Positions 31,683 to 43,034 of a DNA stretch of 64,000 nucleotides are shown piece by piece. The stretch lies in assembly GCA_902631295.1 (NCBI GenBank), contig CACOXV010000005.1, positions 1 to 64,000 of the forward strand. The letters run 5' to 3'. Position numbers and translations under genes: made by a program. Under the pieces are notes generated by a model. That model was not told where the DNA came from and ran no database searches. It was given only the letters and a program-made list of their open reading frames with translations. Within the stretch, counting starts at the first letter, position 1, and each line of letters starts with the position of its first letter. This DNA comes from Paracoccaceae bacterium. GTDB lineage: Bacteria > Pseudomonadota > Alphaproteobacteria > Rhodobacterales > Rhodobacteraceae.

Positions 31683-32669
31683 CTATTCCACACTGACACT
31701 TGCCGCACTTTCTGGCAACTCCTCATCAAAACAACGTTGAAAAAATTCAGCAACTATTTGTCGCTCAAGCTCATCACATTTATTTAAAAAGGTTAGACGA
31801 AAGGCATACCCGACATCGTTGAAAATTTCCGTATTACTTGCCCAATTTATTACAGTTCTAGGGCTCATAACGGTGGATAAATCTCCATTCATAAATGCGG
31901 TTCTAGTAAGATCAGCTACTGTAACCATCTGTTTAATTATTCTTTTGCCATCTTCTGTGTTGTAGTTTGGTGATTTTGACAGAACTATCGCGCTTTCTAC
32001 ATCCATAGCCAAATAATTTAAAGTTGCTACTAAAGACCAGCGGTCCATCTGAGCTTGATTAATTTGCTGAGTTCCATGGTAAAGGCCAGTGGTGTCACCT
32101 AAACCTACGGTGTTTGAAGTAGCAAAAAGTCTAAAATTACTGTGCGGGGTTATTATCTCGTTTTGGTCTAAAAGCGTTAATTTTCCGTCATGTTCAAGCA
32201 CACGCTGAATTACGAACATGACGTCTGCTCGACCGGCATCATATTCATCGAAAACAATTGCAACTGGATTTCTTAGAGCCCATGGTAGAATTCCTTCATG
32301 AAATTCAGTGACTTGTTTCCCATCCTTAAGCTTAATAGCATCCTTGCCGATAAGATCTATCCTGCTTATATGGCTGTCCAGATTTACTCTTACTGCTGGC
32401 CAATTTAATCTTGCTGCAACCTGCTCGATGTGCGTTGATTTACCAGTCCCGTGATAACCCTGGATCATAACCCGTCGATTGTGAGTAAATCCTGCCAAAA
32501 TAGCTAACGTTGTATCGGGATCAAATTTGTAGGTTTCATCAACCTCAGGAACTCGAGCAGCGCGTTCTGAGAAGCCTTTTACAATCATATCTGTATCAAT
32601 ACCAAACACTTTCCTGACGGAAATGTCTTCGGTAGGGTTACTTTCCATGATTTTAGAGCCATCGGCCAT
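31683..32669 (-). CDS. cobS: Cobaltochelatase subunit CobS (AAA+)
   Basis: 328 aa; [43 protein letters not shown]. Confidence 0.96.
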   Translation of the reverse strand: MADGSKIMESNPTEDISVRKVFGIDTDMIVKGFSERAARVPEVDETYKFDPDTTLAILAGFTHNRRVMIQGYHGTGKSTHIEQVAARLNWPAVRVNLDSHISRIDLIGKDAIKLKDGKQVTEFHEGILPWALRNPVAIVFDEYDAGRADVMFVIQRVLEHDGKLTLLDQNEIITPHSNFRLFATSNTVGLGDTTGLYHGTQQINQAQMDRWSLVATLNYLAMDVESAIVLSKSPNYNTEDGKRIIKQMVTVADLTRTAFMNGDLSTVMSPRTVINWASNTEIFNDVGYAFRLTFLNKCDELERQIVAEFFQRCFDEELPESAASVSVE

Positions 32670-32864
32670 AATTTTTTCCTCATATTAGGCGTATGAATTT
32701 AACTCGTGCACTAATAATTGCGGCGGTTCAAGAGTGCGACAGTAAATTTTTCGAAATTTTAACGAAACAATATCCTCTTTCAAATAGTAACTCAACGCTC
32801 AGAGTTGAAATCTCCCATTAATGAACCAGATATACTCACTGATAGTTATGGCAAGTGATTACTG

Positions 32865-33338
32865 ATGAATAGACGAATGTTATTTAAATTAGGTATAGCT
32901 GGTTTGGTTGTACGGTCACAGCCAATCGCGGCGAAAGAAGACGCTTCGGAATTTCCGTTTCAGTTAAGTAAAAGTGAGTGGCAAGCCAGACTTACGCCGT
33001 TTGAATTTGCTGTAATGAGGGAAGAAGCGACGGAGCGAGCGTTTACATCTCCGTTAAACTCTAACTATGAAAATGGTACGTATCACTGTAAAGGCTGTAA
33101 TCAAGAACTCTATCTTTCAATGCATAAATTCGACTCAGGCACTGGATGGCCAAGTTTTTGGAAAGAAATCTATGGTGCAATTGGCACAAGAAAAGATAGA
33201 AAATTTTTTATGATACGAACAGAGTGCCATTGTAGCAATTGTGGGTCACATTTGGGCCACATATTCGATGACGGGCCTCAGCCAACTGGTAAAAGACATT
33301 GTATCAATGGTATTAGCTTGGTCTTCTACAAAGCTTAG
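32865..33338 (+). CDS. msrB: Peptide-methionine (R)-S-oxide reductase with N-terminal export signal
   Basis: 157 aa; CKGC and CSNC zinc pairs, FDSGTGWPSF, GKRHCINGISLVF; N-terminus MNRRMLFKLGIAGLVV is Tat-like. Confidence 0.93.
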   Translation: MNRRMLFKLGIAGLVVRSQPIAAKEDASEFPFQLSKSEWQARLTPFEFAVMREEATERAFTSPLNSNYENGTYHCKGCNQELYLSMHKFDSGTGWPSFWKEIYGAIGTRKDRKFFMIRTECHCSNCGSHLGHIFDDGPQPTGKRHCINGISLVFYKA

Positions 33339-33345
33339 CCTTTGA

Positions 33346-33990
33346 CTATTTGAAATTTCTACTGTCCTTGATTTGATCCCATGCCCACATAACCTGCTGG
33401 AGCTGCTCTTCTTGACTTCTATCCCCACCATTCATATCGGGGTGAAGAATTTTTATTAACGCCTTATAAGCTCTACGAATTTCGGACTTCGCCCAGGTAT
33501 CCTTTGCTTCAAGTATCTCTATGGCTTTTCTTTCGGTCGCTGGTAAGCGTCTGGTGTGTCCAGCACTGGTTCCTGCCCGACCAGGATTTTTTGTAGCATT
33601 TTCACCTAAAACTTGGTGTGGATCTTCTATTCCAAGCCTAGCCCAAGCTCGAGACTCAGGGTCTCTCCAAGATTTGGTTTCTCTTTCCCAAACTTTATCT
33701 TTTGACATTTGTGCATTAAGTTCAGCCTCTGTTTGGTTCTGAAAAAAGTTCCACTTCTGGTTGTACTCGCGAACGTGATCTTTGCAGAACCAATAAAAAT
33801 CGTCTAAGACGTCTGGTGCTTTTGGTGCGCGAAATTTTCCAGCATTTTCGCAACCCTCGTGGTCACAAAGCCTCCTAGAAGTCTCACTTTCACCTGACAT
33901 CCCACGCCTGGTGCGCGGTTTATTCTTCTTTGCCGAAGAAACAGATATATCAAATCCAAATGGATCCGGTTTTTCGGTCATTAATTCCAC
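33346..33990 (-). CDS. J-domain-containing molecular chaperone protein
   Basis: 214 aa; C-terminal EIRRAYKALIKILHPDMNGGDRSQEEQLQQVMWAW. Confidence 0.9.
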   Translation of the reverse strand: MELMTEKPDPFGFDISVSSAKKNKPRTRRGMSGESETSRRLCDHEGCENAGKFRAPKAPDVLDDFYWFCKDHVREYNQKWNFFQNQTEAELNAQMSKDKVWERETKSWRDPESRAWARLGIEDPHQVLGENATKNPGRAGTSAGHTRRLPATERKAIEILEAKDTWAKSEIRRAYKALIKILHPDMNGGDRSQEEQLQQVMWAWDQIKDSRNFK

Positions 33991-34048
33991 CTTTTCGACT
34001 CAAGCAGTAAATCATACATTAATTAAAAGTAAATTGAAGAGGTAATTA

Positions 34049-34315
34049 TTGAAAATGACTAAAACGGATAGAATAAATCTAGCGTTAAAGACTTCATTCA
34101 AAGACTCACAAATATCTGTTATTGACGACAGCGAAAGTCATCGTGGTCATACAGGCTTTTCAGAAGGCGGTGAGAGCCATTTTCAAATAAAAATTGTTTG
34201 GCAAGGTTTTGAGGGTATGTCCCTAATTGCCAGACACCGGGCTGTACACGAAGCGCTGGGCAAAGACTTATTAAATAACATTCATGCAATCGCCCTCGAT
34301 TTGAAGTCTATCTAA
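34049..34315 (+). CDS. bolA: BolA family protein
   Basis: 88 aa; VIDDSESHRGHTGFSEGGESHFQIKIV, RHRAVHEALG, HAIALDL. Confidence 0.92.
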   Translation: MKMTKTDRINLALKTSFKDSQISVIDDSESHRGHTGFSEGGESHFQIKIVWQGFEGMSLIARHRAVHEALGKDLLNNIHAIALDLKSI

Positions 34316-34371
34316 TTTTGCAAAAACGTTATAAAAAATTTATTTAAAAAATGAACAAAGGATCCCTCGAT

Positions 34372-35883
34372 CTAGGAATTCAGCTTAGCTGAGACAAACT
34401 CATTGACTTTTTTTGGATTTGCTTTGCCACCAGTCGCTTTCATTACCTGACCAACGAACCACCCAACTAACTTTGGATTAACCTTCGCTTTTTCAACCTG
34501 ATCAGGATTCGCCGCTATTATTTCTATAACTGCTTTTTCGATTGCACCTGTGTCAGTGACCTGCTTCATTCCCCGCTCGTTTACTATCTCGGACGGTTGC
34601 CCTCCTTCGATATAAACAATTTCGAATAATTCCTTTGCTATTTTCCCATTAATTTCACCATCTTTAATCAGATCAATTATTTCCCCAAGTTGTGCTGGAC
34701 TTACAGGCGACCTGGTTATATCTAAATCATCTTTTTTTAATCGACCAAATAGCTCGTTTATAACCCAATTCGCCGCTATCTTACCATCTCGACCAGTAGC
34801 AACTGTTTCAAAATAGTTCGCTGCTTCTACTTCTGCTGTTAGGACACTGGCGTCGTATTCGCTTAATCCAAAAGATGAAATGAACCGAGCTTTTTTATCA
34901 TCAGGAAGTTCCGGTAGGGATGAAGCAATTTCGTCGACCCAGTTTTGTTCTAATTCTAATGGTAGTAAGTCTGGGTCTGGAAAATAACGATAATCATGGG
35001 CTTCTTCTTTTGATCGCATTGACCGAGTTTCGCTTTTTTCAGGATCATAAAGTCGTGTCTCCTGATCTATTTCCCCACCACTTTCCAAAATCTTAATTTG
35101 TCGTTTTGCTTCAACCTCGATGGCTTGTTGTATGAATCGCATTGAATTCATATTTTTTATTTCACAACGAGTGCCCAAAACGCTGAAGTCACCGGTTTCC
35201 ATAAATTTCTCAAAAATACCGGCGCGGCATACAGAGACATTTACGTCTGCGCGTAAATTTCCATTTTGCATATTACCATCACAGGTGCCAAGATAACGCA
35301 TTATTTGTCTTAGTTTACCAACATACGCAGCCGCTTCTTCTGGGCCGCGAATGTCTGGTCTGCTAACTATTTCCATTAGGCAAACCCCGGTTCGATTAAG
35401 ATCTACAAAAGACATATCGGGATCCATATCATGGATCGATTTCCCTGCATCCTGCTCCATGTGAATGCGCTCAATCCTAACTCTTCTTGCAACCCCTGGC
35501 TCCATATTTACTAGAACTTCACCTTCACCAACTATTGGATGGTATAATTGACTAATTTGATAACCCTGCGGGAGGTCTGGGTAAAAATAGTTTTTACGAT
35601 CAAAGGCGCTCCAGAGATTTATTTTTGCCCTCAATCCTAGGCCCGTTCTAACAGCTTGTTCGACACAGTATTCGTTGATTACTGGTAGCATGCCCGGCAT
35701 AGCAGCATCTACAAATGAGACATTTGAGTTAGGTTCATTACCAAACTGGGTTGATGCACCTGAAAATAATTTTGACTGTGACGAAACTTGCGCATGCACT
35801 TCCATGCCGATAACTAATTCCCAATCATGCTTTGAGCCGGGTATTATGGTTGGTGTTGGAGTTGTATAGTTTGTGTCTAGCAT
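34372..35883 (-). CDS. gatB: Asp-tRNA(Asn)/Glu-tRNA(Gln) amidotransferase subunit B
   Basis: 503 aa; [38 protein letters not shown]-terminal YqeY-like [17 protein letters not shown]. Confidence 0.97.
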   Translation of the reverse strand: MLDTNYTTPTPTIIPGSKHDWELVIGMEVHAQVSSQSKLFSGASTQFGNEPNSNVSFVDAAMPGMLPVINEYCVEQAVRTGLGLRAKINLWSAFDRKNYFYPDLPQGYQISQLYHPIVGEGEVLVNMEPGVARRVRIERIHMEQDAGKSIHDMDPDMSFVDLNRTGVCLMEIVSRPDIRGPEEAAAYVGKLRQIMRYLGTCDGNMQNGNLRADVNVSVCRAGIFEKFMETGDFSVLGTRCEIKNMNSMRFIQQAIEVEAKRQIKILESGGEIDQETRLYDPEKSETRSMRSKEEAHDYRYFPDPDLLPLELEQNWVDEIASSLPELPDDKKARFISSFGLSEYDASVLTAEVEAANYFETVATGRDGKIAANWVINELFGRLKKDDLDITRSPVSPAQLGEIIDLIKDGEINGKIAKELFEIVYIEGGQPSEIVNERGMKQVTDTGAIEKAVIEIIAANPDQVEKAKVNPKLVGWFVGQVMKATGGKANPKKVNEFVSAKLNS

Positions 35884-35997
35884 CTATTTTTTCCAATCTA
35901 ACTTAGAGGCTAATTACCTAACATTTAGAAATCTTTCAATCCAGATTAACTGCTATTTTTTTGTAGTGAGCATCTGTGTTTTTTTTAATTCCACTTC

Positions 35998-38550
35998 TCA
36001 TTTATCGAGCATTCGCGTAATCATTTCTGTTGTATCTTTACTTAACGTTTCGACTTTAAGTATTTCTGTAAGCTCAAACGATATTTTTTCTTGGCGCAAG
36101 TCATCAAATTGCTTCCAGTTTTGAAAAGCTGTGCAGGTTTTTGCCGCCAATTGCGGATTAAGAGCATCAATTTTTTTTATCCAATCAGTTACAAATTTGT
36201 ATCCTGCCCCGTCTTTCTCATGAAATGCTGCTAAATTCTGGCTAAATCCACCGATAGTAGCTCTAAACCGATTTGGATTTTTTTCGTTAAAATCATGGTG
36301 ACTTGTTAAGGTTTTTGTGATTTTTAATGATTTAGAGGGCTGACTTAGTGAAGTTTGCAGTGAGAACCACTTGTCAATAACTAGCCGGTCATCAGACCAT
36401 TTGGCGTAAAAATTTTCTATTTCCTTCAAGGCCATATCATTTTGAATTAAAATACTCAGTGCTGCAATTTCCTGGGTCATGTTATCCGCTTGAGAATATT
36501 GTTTTTTTGCACTTTCCCCATTATCCAACCTAGTTAGCAGACCCAATAAAATGTTCTTGAGTGAACGTTCTCCCGACTGATTTGCAGATGGCTCATATTC
36601 AAAATTTTGGGCGAGAGAGTGAAATAATTGCTCCAAAAACGAATTAGAAGCCTCTGCTAATTTTTTTGTAAATAATTTTTTTGCTCTGTAAATTTCTATA
36701 GGGTCTATCTCCAAATTTTTCTCAAAAAAATGTGTTATAATTTCTGAGATTGAGGGTTGAGATAGCAATTGAGCGCGAAAGGCTGGCATTAACTTTTTAT
36801 CCTGCATGACCTTGCAAAAAGCTTCTAAATGATCATTTGATGGTTCTCGTTGCTCAATCGCAATTTTTTCAAAACTTGTGAGCATTAGCTGCTGAGCAGA
36901 ATCCCATCGGTTATAAGGATCACTATCTTTTTCGAGTAGGGTCAACCTGTCTTTCTCTGATAGTACTCTTTCTATCATTACAGGAGCCGAAAAGTTTCTG
37001 AGAAGGGACACTGTCGGTTTTTTGTATATTCCGTGAAATGTAATTGTGTCCTTAGGTTTGTTAAGCTCAAACACGGTTGTTTCTATGAGGTCTTCCCCAT
37101 TTTCGTCCAAAAGGCCAATCGATATTGGAATGACCATTGGCTTTAATTTTTCTTTTTGATTAGTGGAAGGCACCTGCTCAAAATCTAACTTCAGGGTTTC
37201 TCCGCTGTATCGCTCATTAAACTTTACTTTTGGTGTCCCTGCTTGAGAGTACCATAGCTTAAATTGAGTAAGGTCTCGATTGGTAACGTCCTCGAATACC
37301 TTAATCCAGTCTTCAATCGTTGCAGCCTCACCATCATGCCGTTTGAAGTATAGCTCTAGTGCCGAATAATAATCTTTGTCGCCGACCAATAATTTAAGCA
37401 TGCCAATCAATTCCGCACCCTTTTCATAAACAGTCAAAGTATAAAAGTTATTTATTTCAACAAAACTCTGGGGCCGCACTGGATGGGCAAGTGGGCCAGC
37501 ATCTTCCCGGAACTGAGGGCCTTTTATTACCTTTGCATCTTGAATTCGTTTCACAGATGGATCTCGTAAATCGGCGGTAAACTGGGCGTCTCTGAAAACT
37601 GTTAAACCCTCTTTTAAACAAAGTTGAAACCAGTCTCTGCATGTTATACGATTTCCGGTCCAATTATGAAAATATTCATGCGCGATTATACCCTCAACAT
37701 ACTCAAAGTCAGTATCTGTACTTTTTCTGGGGTGGGTAAGAACACATTTTGAGTTAAAAATATTAAGACCTTTATTCTCCATTGCGCCCATATTAAAATC
37801 ATCCACAGCAACAATATTGAAAACTTCAAGGTCGTAAACTCGTCCGTAACGCTCTTCATCCCATTGCATGGCCTGTTTTAAAGAGGATATTGCGAAATTG
37901 CATTTATCTTCATCGCCTTTTCTAACGTAAATATTAAGATCGATATCATCGCCAGTTTTTGTTTTAAATTTGTCTGAAACTTTCAGTAGATCCCCAGCAA
38001 CTAATGCGAAAAGATAGGCAGGCTTTGGCCAAGGGTCCGACCATTTGGCATATCCGTCATTAATGGAAATGGGATTACCATTCGAAAGTAAAACTGGTGA
38101 ACTCCCTCGAATAGTAACAACAAATGGAGCCAATACGTCGGGGCGATCTGGATAATAACATATTTTCCTAAATCCCTCTGCTTCACACTGAGTGCAATAC
38201 ATATCATTTGATATGTACAGACCATCTAGAGAGGTGTTGCTGGAGGGATCTATTTCTACTAGAGACTCCCATATAAATGGTTCGCTTGGAACATCACATT
38301 CTAAGCCATTTTCTACAAGTTCGGGCTGTATAATTTTTCCATCAATCTTAGCGTTGATCAAATTTAATTTTTCGCCATTTAAGAAAAATTTGTCCGAAGA
38401 ATTTGGATTGGGATTTTTACGGAATTTAATTTTTGAGTAAACTTTAGTTTTCTTGGGATTTAATTGAAAATCAAGTTCTACGGAGTCAATTAGATAAGCC
38501 GGGGCTTGATATTCATTTAAAAAAATTTCCCTATTACTTTTTTTCGCCAT
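35998..38550 (-). CDS. pepN: Aminopeptidase N (M1 family)
   Basis: GAMENKGLNIFN and HEYFHNWTGNRITCRDWFQL zinc motif. ORF track starts at 38556; MAKKSNRE start at 38550 preferred. Confidence 0.96.
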   Translation of the reverse strand: MAKKSNREIFLNEYQAPAYLIDSVELDFQLNPKKTKVYSKIKFRKNPNPNSSDKFFLNGEKLNLINAKIDGKIIQPELVENGLECDVPSEPFIWESLVEIDPSSNTSLDGLYISNDMYCTQCEAEGFRKICYYPDRPDVLAPFVVTIRGSSPVLLSNGNPISINDGYAKWSDPWPKPAYLFALVAGDLLKVSDKFKTKTGDDIDLNIYVRKGDEDKCNFAISSLKQAMQWDEERYGRVYDLEVFNIVAVDDFNMGAMENKGLNIFNSKCVLTHPRKSTDTDFEYVEGIIAHEYFHNWTGNRITCRDWFQLCLKEGLTVFRDAQFTADLRDPSVKRIQDAKVIKGPQFREDAGPLAHPVRPQSFVEINNFYTLTVYEKGAELIGMLKLLVGDKDYYSALELYFKRHDGEAATIEDWIKVFEDVTNRDLTQFKLWYSQAGTPKVKFNERYSGETLKLDFEQVPSTNQKEKLKPMVIPISIGLLDENGEDLIETTVFELNKPKDTITFHGIYKKPTVSLLRNFSAPVMIERVLSEKDRLTLLEKDSDPYNRWDSAQQLMLTSFEKIAIEQREPSNDHLEAFCKVMQDKKLMPAFRAQLLSQPSISEIITHFFEKNLEIDPIEIYRAKKLFTKKLAEASNSFLEQLFHSLAQNFEYEPSANQSGERSLKNILLGLLTRLDNGESAKKQYSQADNMTQEIAALSILIQNDMALKEIENFYAKWSDDRLVIDKWFSLQTSLSQPSKSLKITKTLTSHHDFNEKNPNRFRATIGGFSQNLAAFHEKDGAGYKFVTDWIKKIDALNPQLAAKTCTAFQNWKQFDDLRQEKISFELTEILKVETLSKDTTEMITRMLDK

Positions 38551-38735
38551 TATCACTCCCCGTTGCTTGGATTTGGTTGTTGAAACTAGTTCGCTAATAG
38601 ACGATGCTGTGTTTGGGTAGTATTTGTTTCCGTTAATATCAGAAAATAGGTAACTTCTTGTTATGAAAAATAACGTTTTTGTCTCGCTTTCAATAGGATA
38701 TAAATTAAATTTTGCGAAATGTTTGGGGTTAGGAT

Positions 38736-40877
38736 ATGAAAAAACGCTTACTACGATATAATCTGAGCGTCGAAAGAAGTTTGGTGGACTTCATCGAAAA
38801 TTTGGCCTTGCCTGGTACTGGAATTTCAGAAGATAATTTTTGGCATGGCCTGTCGTCTTTAGTTGAGCAGCTAACTCCAGAGAATAGAGCGCTTTTGAAC
38901 AAAAGAGAAGAACTGCAATCAAAAATAGATAGCTGGCACAAGGCTAGAAGAAATATGCCACATGACCATGAAGGTTATAAAAGTTATCTAAAAGAGATTG
39001 GCTATCTGATCGAGGAAAAAGAAAATTTTTCTATTGAAACAGAAAATGTTGATCCTGAAATATCAACGATAGCTGGCCCACAACTCGTGGTACCATCCAC
39101 CAATGCCAGATACGCCTTAAATGCAGCAAATGCTAGATGGGGAAGTTTGTATGACTGCCTATATGGTACTGACGCAATGGGTTTATTTGACCCAGCAGAG
39201 GGTTACGATCGAGGCAGGGGAGCTCGAGTTGTAGCTCGCTCAAGAGTATTTCTCGATGAGGCCTTTCCAATCATTGGTGCAAGTCATGCAGATGTAAAGC
39301 GATATTATGTGAGTGAAAAACAACTTTTTATTGATGACTTTTCACTTGTTTCACCGGAAAAATTTATTGGCTATACCGGAAACCCAAAGGCTCCAAGTTC
39401 CGTTCTGCTTAAAAATAATGGTCTTTGTGTAGAACTTGTCTTTGATCGGGCCCATGTGATCGGTAGTAGAGACCAGGCCGGTTTGGCAGATGTTCGGCTA
39501 GAAAGCGCATTATCAGCAATAATTGATCTAGAGGACTCTGTTGCATGTGTTGATGGGGCAGATAAGGTTAGTGCTTACTCTTCATGGCTGGGTTTAATGA
39601 AAGGTGACCTTACTTCTGAGTTTGAAAAAAATGGTAAGAAAATTACTAGGTCGCTTAACTCTGATTTATCTTTCATTTCTCCCGATGGAGATTTTTTTAG
39701 CGTTAGGTCTAAAGCACTGCTGTGGATAAGAAATGTTGGTCATTTTATGACTACACCCGCTGTTCTTGATGCCAATGGTGACGAGGTTTATGAGGGACTT
39801 CTGGATGCCATGGTGACCACAATGATTGGTATCCATGATTTAAAAAAGGCTGATGGTAATTCGAGACATGGGTCAATATACATTGTTAAGCCCAAGATGC
39901 ATGGTCCTGCTGAGGTAGCCTTTGCAGATAAAATGTTCTCAGCGGTAGAGACGGTTCTTGGTCTAAAACAATACTCTGTGAAATTGGGAATAATGGATGA
40001 GGAACGTCGAACTTCTGTAAACCTTAAAGAATGTATCCGTGCTGCAAAAAAAAGAGTGGCCTTTATAAATACTGGGTTCCTAGATCGGACCGGAGATGAA
40101 ATTCATACTAGTATGGAGGCAGGTCCGTTTAGTAGGAAAGATTTCATTAAAAGAAAATCTTGGATAGTGGGATATGAAAATCAAAATGTTGATATTGGAT
40201 TAGAATGTGGGCTGTCTGGACGGGCTCAGATTGGAAAAGGTATGTGGGCTATGCCAGACCTAATGTCAGCTATGTTGGAGCAAAAGATAGAGCACCCTAA
40301 ATCAGGAGCAAGTTGTGCCTGGGTGCCATCCCCGACCGCCGCCACACTTCATGCTCTACACTATCACCAAATTGACGTCTTTTCGGTTCAAAGAAAGTTA
40401 AAGGAGAACGGCCGACGAGCCTATGTTGATACCCTTCTTGACATTCCCCTGGCTGCTTATCGAAAATGGTCCAATGAACAAATAATCCGCGAAGTCGAAA
40501 ATAATGCTCAAGGAATCCTTGGCTACGTTGTGCGTTGGGTCGATTATGGTGTTGGCTGCTCAAAAGTTCCAGATATCAATAATGTAGGGTTGATGGAAGA
40601 TCGTGCTACCTGCAGAATATCTAGTCAGGCGCTTGCTAATTGGTTACATCATGAGGTGGTAAGTAAAGAAGAGGTTGTAAAAGCTCTTAAATCCATGGCA
40701 AAGGTGGTTGATGAGCAAAATAGTTACGATCCAAACTATAAAGCGATGAGCCCTGGTTTTGATGGGTTAGCATTCAAGGCTGCCTATAATTTAATCTTTT
40801 GGGGTAAAAATCAGCCATCAGGGTACACCGAGCCAATTTTACATGGAACACGCTTAGAATTGAAAAATCTAGCGTAG
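38736..40877 (+). CDS. glcB: Malate synthase G
   Basis: 713 aa; NAANARWGSLYDCLYGTD, IIDLEDSVACVD, FINTGFLDRTGDEIHTSMEAGP, SCAWVPSPTAATLHALHYH. Confidence 0.97.
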   Translation: MKKRLLRYNLSVERSLVDFIENLALPGTGISEDNFWHGLSSLVEQLTPENRALLNKREELQSKIDSWHKARRNMPHDHEGYKSYLKEIGYLIEEKENFSIETENVDPEISTIAGPQLVVPSTNARYALNAANARWGSLYDCLYGTDAMGLFDPAEGYDRGRGARVVARSRVFLDEAFPIIGASHADVKRYYVSEKQLFIDDFSLVSPEKFIGYTGNPKAPSSVLLKNNGLCVELVFDRAHVIGSRDQAGLADVRLESALSAIIDLEDSVACVDGADKVSAYSSWLGLMKGDLTSEFEKNGKKITRSLNSDLSFISPDGDFFSVRSKALLWIRNVGHFMTTPAVLDANGDEVYEGLLDAMVTTMIGIHDLKKADGNSRHGSIYIVKPKMHGPAEVAFADKMFSAVETVLGLKQYSVKLGIMDEERRTSVNLKECIRAAKKRVAFINTGFLDRTGDEIHTSMEAGPFSRKDFIKRKSWIVGYENQNVDIGLECGLSGRAQIGKGMWAMPDLMSAMLEQKIEHPKSGASCAWVPSPTAATLHALHYHQIDVFSVQRKLKENGRRAYVDTLLDIPLAAYRKWSNEQIIREVENNAQGILGYVVRWVDYGVGCSKVPDINNVGLMEDRATCRISSQALANWLHHEVVSKEEVVKALKSMAKVVDEQNSYDPNYKAMSPGFDGLAFKAAYNLIFWGKNQPSGYTEPILHGTRLELKNLA

Positions 40878-40951
40878 AAATATGATGAATAGTCATTTAA
40901 TAAATTAAAAATGAACTACCTACTTTCTGAAGTTAGAGTTAAAGGGAAAAA

Positions 40952-41704
40952 ATGCGACGTTTCGTGGTTGGAATTGTTGGAAATTTCAACTTAATTAATG
41001 ATGAGTATCCGGTTTACGCAGCTGGTAAGATGAATTGTGAGGCACTCTCTAGAGTGTCTAACGTTATTCCAATTATAGTACCGTCCAGCCTTGAATTTGC
41101 TAATGTCGAAGAACTTATATCAATGTGTGACGGGTTTTTGTTCACTGGAGGTCGGCCTAACGTACATCCCAGTAATTATGGGGTAGAAGAAACTGAGGCG
41201 CACGGAGATTTCGATCGTGATCGTGATGCATTGACACTTCCTTTGATAAAAAGAGCTGTGTCAATCGGCGTCCCTATTTTTGGTGTATGTAGAGGATTCC
41301 AGGAGGTTGCTGTAGCGATGGGAGCAACCCTCCACCCTGAGATCCGTGAGTTAGATGGTAGAATGAACCATCGAATGCCGCCGGATGGGACACTTGAAGA
41401 AAAGTTTGCAATTCGGCACGAAGTGAACTTTAGGCCAGGTGGTAATTTTAGTAAAATTTTAGGTTCGGAGCGAGTTGAAACAAATACTCTACATGGTCAA
41501 GGAATAGCAGAGGCTGGCGATAGATTAGTAATTGATGGATGGGCTAGCGATGGAACACCGGAAGCACTCTATGTGAAAGATGCACCGGGTTACACCAACT
41601 CTGTTCAATGGCATCCAGAATGGAATGCGGAAAATGATCCAGTTTCCAGATGCCTTTTTGAGGCTTTTGGACAAGCAGTGCGTGACTATGGAAATGCAAA
41701 ATAA
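40952..41704 (+). CDS. Gamma-glutamyl-gamma-aminobutyrate hydrolase-like class I glutamine amidotransferase
   Basis: 250 aa; FLFTGGRPNVHPSNYG, IFGVCRGFQEVAVAMG nucleophile, VQWHPEW. Confidence 0.88.
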   Translation: MRRFVVGIVGNFNLINDEYPVYAAGKMNCEALSRVSNVIPIIVPSSLEFANVEELISMCDGFLFTGGRPNVHPSNYGVEETEAHGDFDRDRDALTLPLIKRAVSIGVPIFGVCRGFQEVAVAMGATLHPEIRELDGRMNHRMPPDGTLEEKFAIRHEVNFRPGGNFSKILGSERVETNTLHGQGIAEAGDRLVIDGWASDGTPEALYVKDAPGYTNSVQWHPEWNAENDPVSRCLFEAFGQAVRDYGNAK

Positions 41705-41718
41705 ATAATCTTCGGGCG

Positions 41719-42912
41719 TTAAGTGACAAATTTTCTTTTTTTGTATTTAGGTTTGTCCCACAGAGAGTTTTGTATAACTGTCGAAATAATGTCTATCGCT
41801 AGATCTATATCTTTTTCTGATATATAAAGGGGTGTAATTCCAAACCGCATGATATTCGGCGACCTAAAATCTCCAATAACTCCCCTGTCTATTATAGCTT
41901 GAACAGCTGGATAACCATGTTCGAAATAAAATGAAACCTGTGAACCTCTATCTTGGGCAACTGTTGGCGATGCTAATTTCAGGTTAGGACAAGAACTTTT
42001 CAACCCGTTTATTAATCTTTCAGAAAGTTCAATCGATTTTGAACGAAGATCATCCATGTTGATGGTGTCCCAAATTTGAAGAGACGCTGTTAGAGCAGCA
42101 TTAGCTAGAACTGGTGGAGTTCCTATTTTCATTCTGTTTATACCGGTTCCAGGTATGTATTTATGTGAAAAATCGAATGGTGTCTTATGACCCAGCCAAC
42201 CCATTAACGAAGGTTTAATCATGTCAATTATTTTAGGATTAACATAGATAAATGCGGGAGAACCTGGTCCTCCGTTAAGGAACTTGTAAGTGCAACCGAT
42301 TGCATAGTCGACGTTCCAATCTTTTAATTTTAAATTTAATGCTCCAGCAGAGTGGGCTAGATCCCAAATCGTGATAATCCCATTGTCTTTCGCATTTTTA
42401 TTGATTTCTGCAATATCATGCCTTCTTCCGGTGCGGTAGTCGACGTCTGTCAGCATCAGGATTGCTATCTCTTCATTTAAATTTTTTAATATTTCATTTG
42501 GTTCACAAACGCGAAGCTCAAATTGATCATTTAAAAGCTCTAAGAGCCCTTGCGCCATATACAAATCTGACGGAAAGTTGCCGCTGTCAGTAAGTATAAT
42601 TTTCCTTTTTTTTGTATCTCGAATTGCGCTACTTAGTGCTTGATAAACTCGAACAGATAAAGTTTCTCCGACAACTACTGAATTCTCTTCAGCACCAATA
42701 ATTCTTGAAATTTTGTTACCTAAGTATTCAGGTTGAAACATCCATTCTGCATCGTTCCAGCCATTTATAAGCATTGTTGACCATTCGTCATAAAGTACAT
42801 TAGCAAGTTTATCTGAGACATTTTTAGGCATGGGGCCTAATGAGTTGCCATCTAAATAAACTACGCCCTCTGGAAGTATAAATTGCTTTTTTGTCTCTTC
42901 AAAATTTGTCAT
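41719..42912 (-). CDS. kynU: Kynureninase
   Basis: 397 aa; YLDGNSLGPMP, WDLAHSAGAL, IGCTYKFLNGGPGSPAFIYV PLP lysine. Confidence 0.94.
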   Translation of the reverse strand: MTNFEETKKQFILPEGVVYLDGNSLGPMPKNVSDKLANVLYDEWSTMLINGWNDAEWMFQPEYLGNKISRIIGAEENSVVVGETLSVRVYQALSSAIRDTKKRKIILTDSGNFPSDLYMAQGLLELLNDQFELRVCEPNEILKNLNEEIAILMLTDVDYRTGRRHDIAEINKNAKDNGIITIWDLAHSAGALNLKLKDWNVDYAIGCTYKFLNGGPGSPAFIYVNPKIIDMIKPSLMGWLGHKTPFDFSHKYIPGTGINRMKIGTPPVLANAALTASLQIWDTINMDDLRSKSIELSERLINGLKSSCPNLKLASPTVAQDRGSQVSFYFEHGYPAVQAIIDRGVIGDFRSPNIMRFGITPLYISEKDIDLAIDIISTVIQNSLWDKPKYKKRKFVT

Positions 42913-43034
42913 TTGACCGATAAACTTTTTATAGTAGGTGGCTTACAATTTTGTTTTACTTACAACAGCAATACGACATGAAACACAATTGATATTTTTT
43001 GTTTAAAAAATTTTGTGATTTTGACGAGGTTATT

